DNA from: Allomesorhizobium sp043769475
GTDB lineage: Bacteria > Pseudomonadota > Alphaproteobacteria > Rhizobiales > Rhizobiaceae
DNA length: 64,000 nucleotides
Direction of reading: 5' to 3'
NCBI RefSeq assembly: GCF_043769475.1
Contig: NZ_CP171728.1
Coordinates: 330,004-394,003, forward strand
Positions 44,243-54,997 of the stretch are shown piece after piece (the stretch's first letter is position 1; each line of letters starts with the position of its first letter). The notes below the pieces were generated by a model. That model made no database searches, was not told where the DNA came from, and saw only the letters and a program-made list of their open reading frames with translations. Both the position numbers and the translations under genes were made by a program.

Positions 44243-45389
44243 GCCGCTCGCGATAGATCTGATTCAAATCCTTGTTGAAGCGCGCTCTGGAATGAACTTC
44301 CGAAGGAAGGAGCGCCCAGTTCAAGGCGTCGGTGAGCAATGAATTGTCAAGTGTCACCGATTTGATTTTCGGTCCCTTGAAGACCTTATCCAGTTCCTTG
44401 TTGGAGAAATGGTTTCCGAAAAGCTTGCGCTTGTGCTTGTTAGCAACCAGCGTGACACTGGCCGCATTGCCTCGTATTTCGCGAATCTTCGTGTAAAGCC
44501 GCTTGCCTTGCCGCAACGAGGCGATATTGAGTTCGAAAACCACGAATATTTCGTCACTGGTTGCCAGCACCGACCGATGCCACGGCGTTTCCAGATTGGG
44601 CAGATCTATGATCACGTCGTCGAACCTGTAAGCGACGAGATCGAGCAACCGGAATACGAAATCAGGGCCTTTCGGCTCGAAAGGTAAATTGGGACGTTCG
44701 AAGGAATAGATGGTGAAGCCGGGCTTGCGGGTAAGCTTGATAACATCCATCAATTCGACATCCAGCCGGTCGGGATGGGTGACGATGCCGTCGAGATCGA
44801 ATTCGCTAAAGAGATTGAGGTAGGCGCCGCAATTAGCACTCTGGAAATCAAGGTCGACAACACAGGTTCCAGCCGCGCGCTCCGCTGACTTGCCGGCGAT
44901 GAATTCAGCCGCCGACAAAGCTAGCGTAGTCGCGCCTGAACCACCGCTGGCGCCGATGAAGGTGATGATCCGGCTCTTGGTCGCCTGGCTGCCGCTGTCG
45001 TGAAAGGTCACCGCATTCAGCATGTCTTTCGCGTCAACCGGCTTTCGCAACCAGTCCGCTGCATTGATGCGAACGAGATTGCGCATCTGCTCGGGGTTCA
45101 ACTCGCCGGAAACGGCTATCAGCGGCGTCGCGCCCCAAGCCGTGCGCGCGCCTGCGCGATCGCCGGGTCTGACAGGATTTCGCCGTTCCCGACATCGAGA
45201 ATGATGATGCTCGGGCGCAGTTCGGGCGCGGTATGATGAAGAAACGCCTGTGCGTCAACAATGTGCACGTCGTAAATCGCCAACGCATCAAGCCTCGTGG
45301 CAACATCTCGGCTGAACTGGGGATCGGAAGAAAAACAGCTCGATCCGTTTTCGCCGCGTCGGCAGAACTCTCAGATTAGGAGCATTCAT
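44223..45389 (-). pseudogene. cpaE: CpaE/TadZ of the Tad locus, two indels
   Basis: The start MNAPNLRVLPTRRKRIEL overlaps the tadE stop (ATGA). One extra base in an A5 run at 45331-45335 shifts the frame, and the receiver-like domain (RDVATRLDALAIYDVHIVDA, SIIILDVGNGEILSD) follows in the second frame. Two extra bases in a GC repeat at about 45144-45151 restore the first frame, which then codes the intact ATPase domain (IGASGGSGATTLALS, CVVDLDFQSANCGAYLNLF). The net gain is three bases, but stops occur between. Reinitiation at TTG 45101 could give a 292-residue ATPase part. Confidence 0.88.
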
Positions 45390-46037
45390 GCTGGTGGTCC
45401 ATTTTTCATGTCCTCTCCAGTGACGGTGCTGAGCATGGAGGGCATGTTGATATTTGTGAAGCCGAGCAGCCCGCCGAGGAAGAAGAACTGGAAGGGCAGG
45501 GTCTGCAAGCTGACCGTGATGGTGGGCACCGCGCCGCCGGGACGGGTCTGATAGCCGAGCCCGGTGGCGGTATAGCGGATTACGATGTTCGCCGGACGCA
45601 GCCGCGGGAAGAAGTGGTACATGCCCGGGCGCTGGGTGCCTGTCCGCGCCACGCAGGTCCCGTCAACGTTCGCCGTGGCATCGCCGCAGAAGATGCGGTT
45701 GAAATTGGCAGCAGTGAAGACGCCGGCCACGCATCCTGCGCCGGCGCAGGTGCAGGCGCTGGTGGAGCCGCTGCAGGTGTAGTCGAAGTTGCCGAGAGAT
45801 CGGATCTCCGGGTACAGCGTTCGGACCCGCGGACGCGATCTGCGGAGCAATCGTGTTGGAGATCGATGCGAGCCGCGCGCCCATCTGAACCGCCTTGTTC
45901 GCGGCGTTCCACTGATAGAAGGCGTAGCCGAAATCGACGAAGCCGAGCGTCAGCGTCAACAGCAGCACGATGCAGATGGTCATCTCAACCATCGTGGCGC
46001 CGTTCTCGTCCTGCCTGAAGCGCCGCAACACCGTCAT
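45386..46037 (-). pseudogene. tadE: TadE-like pseudopilin, one frameshift
   Basis: The start at 46037 gives MTVLRRFRQDENGATMVEMT then a membrane segment (ICIVLLLTLTLGFVDFGYAF), the TadE pattern with G-x4-E pre-pilin-like site. Near 45826 one base (a C3 run) shifts the frame; the Cys-rich continuation (VRTLYPEIRSLGNFDYTCSG, IFCGDATANVDGTCVARTG) and the tail ending GEDMKNGPPA follow in the other frame to 45386. Minor pilins of this type sit in the inner membrane and support Tad pilus assembly. Confidence 0.82.
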
Positions 46038-46038
46038 C

Positions 46039-46536
46039 TCACCACCCGATATACCGTTCTTCGTGAGCACCGGTGAGCGTGATCGGGGAAAGCCCGAGAT
46101 AGGCCAGGAGCGAGGTTCCGGCATAGGTGAAGGAGGTGTTCACCCGGACCGTGTAAACAAACGACCCGCTGCTGCGGTAGTTCTGGTAGCCGTCGGCGTC
46201 AGTCGCTACTGCGATCGTGAGATAGTCGGTATCGACGGTCACGTCGGCGGCGGCCCAGCCAGCGACCCGGGTCGCGCCTGTCCCGTTATACGTGCCGGTG
46301 GCGGCGATATTCTGAGCATAGGCGACGCAATCCAGCGCTGGATTGAAGGTCTGATTGCAGCGGGCGGCGAAACGTGCCCCATCGCGCAGCCCGGCTTCGA
46401 TCAGCAGTTTCTTGTGGATCAAGTTGCCGAACTCGAACACACCGGCCGAGAGGCTGATCATCAGTGGTGTGATCAACGTCATCTCGACGAGCACCGCGCC
46501 GCGCTCGTCACGGCGAAATCTTTCGAGAATGTGCAT
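46039..46536 (-). CDS. tadE: TadE-like minor pilin
   Basis: 165 residues from MHILERFRRDERGAVLVEMT. The E after GAVLV is the conserved position of prepilin-type sites, followed by a hydrophobic helix (LITPLMISLSAGVFEFGNLI). Later DGARFAARCNQTFNPALDC contains two Cys. It lies two bases before the next tadE start and 16 after tadG, within the same transcript. The frame is intact, unlike its neighbours. Confidence 0.85.
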   Translation of the reverse strand: MHILERFRRDERGAVLVEMTLITPLMISLSAGVFEFGNLIHKKLLIEAGLRDGARFAARCNQTFNPALDCVAYAQNIAATGTYNGTGATRVAGWAAADVTVDTDYLTIAVATDADGYQNYRSSGSFVYTVRVNTSFTYAGTSLLAYLGLSPITLTGAHEERYIGW

Positions 46537-46552
46537 TACGGGGAACACGACA

Positions 46553-48014
46553 TCACCTGTAGAGCTGGACGTCGTCGCGGACGAAGTTAGTCATCGTACC
46601 GCGGCCCTCGATTCCGTCGATGTCGATGATCTCTGCCATCACTTCGTCTCCGGTCACTGCCTCGGTCAGGAAAAAGCTCGCAAAGCCGAGGGTCGGCACC
46701 TCGCCGCTCTGCCCGTTCAGCTGAGCCTGGACGGCTGGATCTGAGCACTCGAGGACGGCGGCATGGATGACGCGCCGGTCAGCATCGCCGACATTGGCAT
46801 GGCAGGCCGGCGTGCCGATTTCACCCCCAGCGACGGTTCGCCGACGAGCTCCTCCGCAATCTCATATTTGTAGAGGTCATACCGGCTCGGGGGGTGACGT
46901 TCGAGTAGGCGTTATCCTCTTCGTCGACGAAGCCGGCCATGTCATCGGCACTGTAGCCGTTGGCGGCGAGATAGCCTTCGTAATCCCACATGCCGTTGCC
47001 GATCTGGCCGGTAAAGGCTGTGTCGCGGGTCAGTGATCGAAACTGCGTCTGATCCGTCGCCAGTTCCATATCGCAAGGGTCGGTGCCCGGATTTGGTCCC
47101 TTCGGCTTGTATTGAAAACCCTTCCGGATGTTCGGTGCTGGCGGCGGGGTGCCGGCGTTGCCTTTGGGAAAGTGCGGCCCGTAAATGTCGAACCGGGTGT
47201 TGAAGCCCGCCTTGACTTTCTCGGTCAGGTTGCCCGTCTGTGTGTAGACGAGCCGCCGGGAAACGCATTCCGGCAACTGTCCCCAGGCGATGTCGTCCGC
47301 CAGTTCGCCCTCGCCGTAGCCGTGCGCGTCTTCCGGCCGCAGGAAGCCGAAATTGCCTGGGCCCCATGACTCACCGCTGATCACCATCTTGATGCTCTTG
47401 CGGTAGAAATTGCCGTCGTTTACCACCTCGTGGAAGCTTTCGCCCGGGAAGGGGTTGCAGATGAACATCGGCGTCATTTCGCAAACCACGGCGCCGGCAT
47501 TTCCGGCAACCGCCCTGGCCCCGATTTGCATGGAATTGTCAGCGGCGTTTCCGGTCAGAAATGAAGCGGGGAATATCGCATCGAACCCGGTCGAGTCGGC
47601 AACCACCTCAATATAGTAAGCCTCCTCGGGCAGGATGGTGATATTGGCTGCGGCTATCGGCGTGGCGTCATCGGCCGGAAGGCTCTTGAGGAAACGCCAG
47701 GTGATATCGGCCGCCGATGTCATCAGGTGCTTAGTGCCTGTATCTGAAAAGCGGTGGGTGTTGTCGACCAGGAACTCCAGCGCCCTTTCAGCCCGGTCTA
47801 TCGCATCGGGCCTGCCGTCAAGTTCTGCCGCGCCGGCCATCGCAAAGCTGTCAGCGGCCTTCTGCAGATCGTTGTGGAGATTGTTCACCCGGCTCATGTC
47901 GATCGCGAGCAGGGCGAAGCCGATGATCACCGGAAGCATGACGGATACAAGGATGAGCGCTGCGCCGCGCTCGTCGCGCCAGAAGCGACGCCTCAGATTT
48001 GATAAGGTTCCCAT
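46553..48014 (-). pseudogene. tadG: TadG-like pilus protein, two one-base indels near the C-terminus
   Basis: The start at 48014 gives MGTLSNLRRRFWRDERGAAL and the TadG membrane helix (ILVSVMLPVIIGFALLAIDM, then SRVNNLHNDLQKAADSFAMA). The long periplasmic part is intact to AYSNVTP. A missing base in a G6 run at 46889-46894 and another in a C5 run at about 46824 displace the last 100 or so codons, whose correct frames read SRYDLYKYEIAEELVGEPSL, then EIGTPACHANVGDADRRVIH and end NFVRDDVQLYR at 46553. Restored length is about 486 residues. Confidence 0.85.
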
Positions 48015-48083
48015 CTCTCGCTTCCCCGAAAAGATCCGTTCCTTTTTTCCTCGTGGCCTCGACCGCATCGAAATCTTTAGAAT

Positions 48084-48383
48084 CTATTGCGCCGGCGTTG
48101 CGACATTCACCGTGACATTCTGCGGCGGAGCAGCGCCCGGCTGATGGGCGGTCCGGTACAGGATTACGGCATCCGCCGCCCGCTGGCCGTCGGTAGGGAT
48201 AGCCGTGTTTTCAGCGGCCGGATTGAACGGATCGTCAGTGTGCAGCAGCATGTTGTGCTTGTGCGCATCGCCAGCGGCCAGCGTCACCGTGTCGTAGTGG
48301 TTGAGGTAGTCGGCGCATCCCGACAGCATCGCTGCCGCCGCGAGCGACATGCCGAAGAGAGCGAGCCTATTTCTTCTTGACAT
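48084..48383 (-). CDS. cpaD: CpaD-like pilus lipoprotein (short)
   Basis: The start at 48383 (MSRRNRLALFGMSLAAAAML) leads into a lipobox LSGC at about residues 20-23, so the mature protein would be an outer-membrane-directed lipoprotein of about 77 residues. HYDTVTLAAGDAHKHNMLLH and NPAAENTAIPTDGQRAADAV fit a short CpaD/RcpB-like protein. The start lies 17 bases inside the end of cpaC. It is shorter than most CpaD proteins, so the assignment rests partly on position. Confidence 0.7.
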   Translation of the reverse strand: MSRRNRLALFGMSLAAAAMLSGCADYLNHYDTVTLAAGDAHKHNMLLHTDDPFNPAAENTAIPTDGQRAADAVILYRTAHQPGAAPPQNVTVNVATPAQ

Positions 48384-49796
48384 AGACCATCTTGTCCTTG
48401 CTGCCGACATCGAGCATGTGGCCGTAGGGGCCGACGACGCCTTTGCCGAGTTCATATGTGCGGATCATATCCTTGGTGACCTCGAGCTGGCCGAGCAGGA
48501 AGAATTCAGGATCGTTGGCGGGGCGCGTCTTGTCGAGAGGGGTCGCCACCTGCTGGCCGGGACTGCTTGGGCGCACCAGCCTGGGCGTTACGATGATGAC
48601 CAGATCGGTTTCATTCTTGATGTAGCTCGACGAGCGGAACAAGGCACCCAGAATTGGCACCTGCCCAAGCCAGGGCACCTGGCTCTGGAGCTTGCGGTTG
48701 TTGGATTGCAGCAGGCCAGCGATGGCGAAACTCTGGCCGTCGCGGAGTTCGACGACAGTCGAGGCCTTGCGTGTGATGAAGGCCGGAATTTCGATATCCG
48801 CGGTACGGATCGTGGTAGTCGGATCGACCTCGCTGACTTCCGGGTTCAGGCGCAAATTGATCTTGCTGTCCTCGAGCACGATCGGCGTGAAATTCAGCTT
48901 CACGCCATATTCCTTGAACTCGATGGTTATCTCGTCGTCTTCCCGCGCCACCGGTATGGGCACCTCTCCACCGGCGAGGAAGGAAGCCGTTTCGCCCGAA
49001 AGCGTCGTGAGATTGGGTTCCGCGAGGCGGCGAGCAAGGCGTTTGTCCTCAAGCGCCCAGAATCAGGATATCCACATCGATTCCAGCATCGATGACTCTT
49101 GCAATAAGCGACGCAAACGGGGCATTGCCTGTTGCGAAAAGCGTCCCGGCAAATAGCGGTCCCGAAACAAGACCCTTGTCAGAACCTTCACTTGCAGCCC
49201 GCATCGAAATACCCAGCTCCCGCCCGGCGTTGCGCGACACTTCAAGCACGCGAACTTCGAGGTTGACCTGCTGGCTGTCTTCCACCTCGACGGAATTGAT
49301 GACCGTATCGGGCCCGTATTGCTGCGCAACTTCGAGAATCTTGGCGAGCGTCGCGCCGTCCTTGACGCGGCCGCCCAGCCTCACCTTGCCGTTGACGGAG
49401 CCGATCGTGACGCGGGATTTCGGCGCCACCTGCCTGATCGCCAACGCCATGTCGTCGACATCGACGCCGACTTCCACCTCGATGACGCCGAGCGAGCGGC
49501 GGTCGGCGGAAAACAAATTGACCGAGGTCGTGCCCGTGCCCTTCGCGATTATGTAAAGGGTGCGATCGGTCATCGGCTGAGCGTCGGCTATCTTGTTGTC
49601 GGCGATCACGATGTCGCCAAGATTCTCATTGACCTCGATGGTCAGCGATTGGGAGATCGGGATGAACACGCGGTGGACGCGCGCGCCGCCGCTCACATCG
49701 ATCCGGCGATCGGCCGCGGATGCGGTTCCGGCCACATATGAACGCGGCAAGCCACAAGACAGCACCCGCCACGCACTTTACGCTTGCAACCGACAT
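48367..49796 (-). pseudogene. cpaC: CpaC/RcpA secretin of the Tad pilus, two frameshifts
   Basis: The start at 49796 (MSVASVKCVAGAVLWLAAF) is a signal peptide. A one-base shift near 49731 joins it to YVAGTASAADRRIDVSGGAR, then VADNKIADAQPMTDRTLYII-like N domains (BON-like VGSVNGKVRLGGRVKDG region). A second shift near 49057 in a C3 run cuts the secretin domain at GIDVDILI, and the rest (ALEDKRLARRLAEPNLTTLS, SFAIAGLLQSNNRKLQSQVP, ETDLVIIVTPRLVRP) follows in another frame. The secretin would be the outer-membrane pore for the pilus. Confidence 0.88.
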
Positions 49797-49859
49797 CCAG
49801 TCCCACCCCTCGTATTCGGCCCGCGATAGTCTGACCAGGAGCCGCATGCATCCGGCCGG

Positions 49860-50912
49860 TCAGTTGTAATGCGGCACGTCGTATTCTTCGCGCTCCATCC
49901 CGCGATACACACCCACGGTAGCACGCACCGGCTTCTTCGGCTCGATAAATTTGACCACTTCCTTGACAACTTCGACTTGCTGTGGCGCAGGCGCAACGAC
50001 GACCGGTTCCTTGACCTTTTTCAACTGGTCTTCGACGGAGCCGAGGCGGTCGCCGACGTTTTCCACGGCCTGGCGCACGCCGTTGAGCTGATCCTCGGCG
50101 CGCTTGCGCTCGGCCGCGCGTTCGGCTTCCAGCTGCGCAAGCCTGGCAATCTCCGCCTGCTTGGCGGCAACGCTCTCGGGCGATTCTCCGACGAGATCGG
50201 TCGCCGTCACGCGTTGGGTCACCTCGCCCTCGTCGGACGCCACCTCGCGCAGCGCCAGCGACAGTTGTCCGAGGTCGGCGGCGAGCGTCAGCTTCTGGGC
50301 GTCCTTGGTGGCGACTTCCAGCGTCACCGCCTTAACGACGGTGGGATTTTCATTACTCTCGTCGGCAACCTGGTCGACCGCGAGCACCTTCACGCTCTGC
50401 AACAGAACGTCGACATAACCCTGGTCCTCGCTACTCACATTTCTGATGTTGCGGGTCAGCAGAACATCCACCCGGTCGCCCGGAAACACGAAGCCGGCGA
50501 CGCCGAGCACGTCGTTGACGCGAATAGAGACGGCTTTCATGCCCTCGGCCAGAACGGCGGAGAGCGTGGCGCGCTGGCCCGGACCGGTGATCTTGCTCGC
50601 CAATACAGGTTCGTTGGCGCTGATGGCGGTCAACACCTGCCGGCTGCCCTCGCCCCCGAGAAGTTCTGTGCGGGTCTTGAAGGCGCCGGTCGGAATGTTG
50701 GCGGTCGGCCAGGCGATCTCGCGCAGCTTGTCTTCGGTCAGCGTGTCGCCGAACTTAAGCGCCATGCTTGCGACGACGATGGTGTCCTGCGGCACCTCCG
50801 CGCCCTTGGCCAGTGCGTTGCGCTGGCCGGCCAGCCACATATTGGCAAGAACGACGGCGACGACGCCGAAGACGCCGGCGAGAAGAATCATGATGATCGT
50901 ATTTGCGCGCAT
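49860..50912 (-). CDS. cpaB: CpaB/RcpC pilus assembly protein
   Basis: 350 residues. N-terminal membrane anchor (about 5-26, IIMILLAGVFGVVAVVLANM), an SAF/RcpC region (VVASMALKFGDTLTEDKLRE, VSIRVNDVLGVAGFVFPGDR with VDVLLTR) and a C-terminal coiled coil followed by a Pro/Val-rich tail ending YDVPHYN. This is the expected layout. The frame is intact. It is the first gene after the two flp pilin genes in the minus arm. Confidence 0.93.
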   Translation of the reverse strand: MRANTIIMILLAGVFGVVAVVLANMWLAGQRNALAKGAEVPQDTIVVASMALKFGDTLTEDKLREIAWPTANIPTGAFKTRTELLGGEGSRQVLTAISANEPVLASKITGPGQRATLSAVLAEGMKAVSIRVNDVLGVAGFVFPGDRVDVLLTRNIRNVSSEDQGYVDVLLQSVKVLAVDQVADESNENPTVVKAVTLEVATKDAQKLTLAADLGQLSLALREVASDEGEVTQRVTATDLVGESPESVAAKQAEIARLAQLEAERAAERKRAEDQLNGVRQAVENVGDRLGSVEDQLKKVKEPVVVAPAPQQVEVVKEVVKFIEPKKPVRATVGVYRGMEREEYDVPHYN

Positions 50913-51006
50913 GGCCCACCCACCTGGCGTCTTTCATGCCTTCGCACGAAACGCCGCCCCAGAGAAATTCAGGCCCGGGGCTACCCGGGCCTGAATAGTC
51001 GAAAGA

Positions 51007-51168
51007 TCACAGCGCAGTAGCGAGATCGCCCCACCTTGCAGTCACCCAAGCTGCAACGATGACGATCGAGGCGATAACCGCCACCGTGATCATCCCGATC
51101 AAGATCGTGTACTCGACCATCGCCGCGCCGTCTTCGTCGGCAATGAATTTTGCAAGAAGGTTTTTCAC
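51007..51168 (-). CDS. flp: Flp-type pilin, second copy (53 aa)
   Basis: A GTG start gives MKNLLAKFIADEDGAAMVEY, then the helix TILIGMITVAVIASIVIVAA ending WGDLATAL. The prepilin peptidase site lies at the glycine before AAMVEY. It is nearly identical in its helix to the first copy and lies 30 bases after it, so the genes arose by tandem duplication. It is too short to be found by size-filtered gene calling. Confidence 0.88.
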   Translation of the reverse strand: MKNLLAKFIADEDGAAMVEYTILIGMITVAVIASIVIVAAWVTARWGDLATAL

Positions 51169-51198
51169 TAGATCACTTCCCTCTTCAAGCCGGCCGTC

Positions 51199-51369
51199 TT
51201 AGAGCGCCGTCGCGAGTGAGCCCCACCTGGCAGTCACCCAGGCTGCAACGATGACAATCGACGCGATCACCGCCACGGTGATCATTCCGATCAGGATCGT
51301 GTATTCGACCATGGCAGCGCCGTTTTCGTCGTCGCGGAACTGCCGGGCCATTGTCATGAGCTTTTTCAT
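51199..51369 (-). CDS. flp: Flp-type pilin, first copy (56 aa)
   Basis: The ATG at 51369 follows TGGGAGAAATTTGC. The leader MKKLMTMARQFRDDENG is cut after the glycine by the CpaA/TadV peptidase to give a mature pilin beginning AAMVEYTILIGMITVAVIAS, with the conserved Glu and Tyr. It should be the major subunit of the Tad pilus. It is the first gene of the minus arm, about 120 bases downstream of a perfect CtrA box. Confidence 0.92.
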   Translation of the reverse strand: MKKLMTMARQFRDDENGAAMVEYTILIGMITVAVIASIVIVAAWVTARWGSLATAL

Positions 51370-51384
51370 GCAAATTTCTCCCAA

Positions 51385-51848
51385 TGGAGGTTTCTAACCC
51401 GACGAGACGAGCAAGGAATGAACCCCATACCCAAGCATCCCCCGTCGCCGCAATCCTATGACGGCCAAAAACAGAGTCAATCCGTTTAACGATTTCTTAA
51501 CCTACCAATACCTGAAAGCACCGGAAGCGAAGTTTTTCCAAAAAGAACAAACCAATGAATTGCTTAAGCTTTTACCCACCTTAACCATTCGTTCACAAAT
51601 CGGTAGAACGATCCGTCAACAGGGCAACTTGGATAAGCTCCATATGCAGCTTTGTCCTACTAATTCGTCCGAAAGGCTGAAAACTCACACAAGGCTTACA
51701 ACTCTAAATTGTCAATCGTGTTAGATATATCGAGCGTATATCTGGAGATATATACCGACCAGCAACCGCTTCCTTAACTGTAATTTTCTTGCCCGCTTGC
51801 GCCCGGGTGGGTTAGCAAATAGTTTACGACTGGGGTTGGAGTTTTGTT
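51385..51848. other. AT-rich divergent control region of the Tad locus
   Basis: 464 bases between the flp gene (minus) and the PAP2 gene (plus) with no supportable gene. It holds a CtrA box and several runs of T and A, and GGGTTGGAGTTTTGTT just before the PAP2 start. Both arms are likely to have their promoters here. Confidence 0.6.
51486..51500. promoter_or_regulatory. CtrA box upstream of the flp pilin genes
   Basis: TTAACGATTTCTTAA is a perfect TTAA-N7-TTAA site for the cell-cycle regulator CtrA. TTAACCAT, a CtrA half-site form, lies near 51578. The region 51385-51848 is clearly richer in AT than its surroundings and separates the two Tad arms. CtrA controls pilus genes in Caulobacter, so the location makes sense. 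Confidence 0.65.
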
Positions 51849-52841
51849 ATGGGGGGCAATCGCCTTCGACTTATCGTCGCCATTGGGATGGTGACTGTCA
51901 TTTTCGCGGTCGTTGACGGTCTGTGGCTGCAGCATTCCACGGTATCGCTGGACTCACGCAATTTTGAGGAACTCGCTAAAACCGCGCTGATCGTTTCGGC
52001 GTTGCTGATGATGGCGAAGGGCGTAACCTGGCGGCTTCGAGGGGATCCATCTCCTACGGCTAAGTTTATTCGCCATGCCGCCGCAGGGTTGCATGTGCTG
52101 CTATCGACCGCCGTACTCTTTGTGCCGCTTGCGGTCGTCACCACGATATTCATGTATCTGGCTTCGGCTACCGAACGACCATTGGTGGATGCGTATCTCG
52201 CCACTCGCGATGCCGCCCTGGGCTTCGACTGGTTGTCATTTCTCGAAGCCGCGAACAAATCGCCGCTCCTTTCCGGAGCTATGACATTCGCTTATCACTC
52301 TCTCGGCCCCCAAGTGGTGCTGCTGTTCCTGCTGCTGTGTTTTTGTCAGCGCGAGGAACGAATGCTCGAGTTCGTCGCACTGCTCGCCATATTCTCGCTG
52401 TCTGCCGCTTTAGGGATGATCTTTTACCCGGCGGTCGGCGCATATGCATATTTCCAACCGCCGCCGGAGCTTTACAGCAACTTCTCCGCAACGCCGGGTA
52501 TGTGGCACTACGCCGAACTGGAATACCTGCGATCGGGAGAGCCCTACAGGCTCCTGCTCACGCGAACCCATGGCCTGGTGACATTCCCTTCCTTCCATAC
52601 TGCTCTGGGCATGTTCGTCGTCTATGCGTGTCGCGATTTCCGCATTTTGGCGTTTTCCGTTGGCGTGCTCAATTCGGTGATGGTCGTCGGCACAATACCC
52701 GAGGGGGGGCACCATCTCGTTGACGTTCTCGTTGGAGGCGCGCTCGCGCTGCTGGTCATCGGCGTTGTCAGATACGGCATTCTGAATGAACGGCAGCTGA
52801 AAGAAGCAGTCCACGTCCCGCTGCTTTCGAAGGGGGCATGA
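51849..52841 (+). CDS. PAP2-family membrane phosphatase/transferase
   Basis: 330 residues with six or so membrane segments. The PAP2/inositolphosphorylceramide-synthase-type motifs are THGLVTFPSFHTALGMFVVY and TIPEGGHHLVDVLVGGALAL, giving the catalytic His residues and Asp. Such enzymes remove or transfer phosphate on lipids at the membrane surface. It heads the plus arm of the Tad locus, 69 bases before the ICMT-like gene. Whether it takes part in pilus function is unknown. Confidence 0.85.
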   Translation: MGGNRLRLIVAIGMVTVIFAVVDGLWLQHSTVSLDSRNFEELAKTALIVSALLMMAKGVTWRLRGDPSPTAKFIRHAAAGLHVLLSTAVLFVPLAVVTTIFMYLASATERPLVDAYLATRDAALGFDWLSFLEAANKSPLLSGAMTFAYHSLGPQVVLLFLLLCFCQREERMLEFVALLAIFSLSAALGMIFYPAVGAYAYFQPPPELYSNFSATPGMWHYAELEYLRSGEPYRLLLTRTHGLVTFPSFHTALGMFVVYACRDFRILAFSVGVLNSVMVVGTIPEGGHHLVDVLVGGALALLVIGVVRYGILNERQLKEAVHVPLLSKGA

Positions 52842-52909
52842 CGCGAGAGGTGAAGTTAGGGCAGGATTATGGATAGCAAGATGATGGATGCTTTTTCGGG
52901 TTTGAGGCG

Positions 52910-53593
52910 ATGAATCTGTTGAGCCTAGATTTCGCGGGGCGTGCGCTTCTGGCCACGGTATTCACCGTCTATGGCTCTCTACACTTTATCGGTATTCTTG
53001 AGCTGTTGGATTTGTCTCAGAAGCCAAGCACGTTCGCTCTCGATATAACCGCAGGCGTGGTAAGCTTTATCTTCATGATCCTGGCTGTCGGGCTTACCGT
53101 CATCCGCCTTCCGCCGAAAAGCGTATCACGGGGCTGGATGCCCCGCATCGCCGCCGTAGCCGGAACCTTCATGACATTGACGCTGATCATCCTGCCACAA
53201 GCGGCAATTTCAGCTCCACTCAAGCTCCTGGCAACATCGCTAATCGTCGTAGGCACGGGCCTGTCGGCCTATTGTCTAGCGTGGCTGGGCCGGTCGTTCT
53301 CGATAGACGCCCAGGCGCGTCGTCTCGTCATCGGCGGCCCCTACGCCATCGTCCGCCATCCGCTCTATGTCTGCGAAGCCATCACGCTGGTCGGTGTGGC
53401 GCTTGCGAACCTGTCCGTTTGGTCTGTGGCGATTGTCAGCGCCAATCTCGCCGTTCAATATTGGCGAATCCTCAATGAAGAGCGGATCTTGACGGACACA
53501 TTCACCGAATATGCCGACTACAGGCTGACGGTTCCGCAGCTTGTTCCGCATCTGCGGCGGGACGGCGACGCAAAACAGCTAACCGTTCGATGA
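52910..53593 (+). CDS. ICMT/PEMT-like membrane methyltransferase
   Basis: 227 residues with five membrane segments. The C-terminal signature is that of the isoprenylcysteine carboxyl methyltransferase / phospholipid methyltransferase superfamily: LVIGGPYAIVRHPLYVCEAI, then the EERILTDTFTEYADYR block that binds SAM. Substrate unknown. It lies 22 bases before cpaF and is probably co-transcribed with it. Confidence 0.85.
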   Translation: MNLLSLDFAGRALLATVFTVYGSLHFIGILELLDLSQKPSTFALDITAGVVSFIFMILAVGLTVIRLPPKSVSRGWMPRIAAVAGTFMTLTLIILPQAAISAPLKLLATSLIVVGTGLSAYCLAWLGRSFSIDAQARRLVIGGPYAIVRHPLYVCEAITLVGVALANLSVWSVAIVSANLAVQYWRILNEERILTDTFTEYADYRLTVPQLVPHLRRDGDAKQLTVR

Positions 53594-53615
53594 CCGGCGA
53601 GGGGGGCAACGGGAG

Positions 53616-54996
<1,381 letters not shown>

Positions 54997-54997
<1 letters not shown>

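Noticed and set aside
49869..51020. 383-codon plus-strand frame rich in His/Arg/Gly
   Set aside because: Antisense to cpaB; typical shadow composition.
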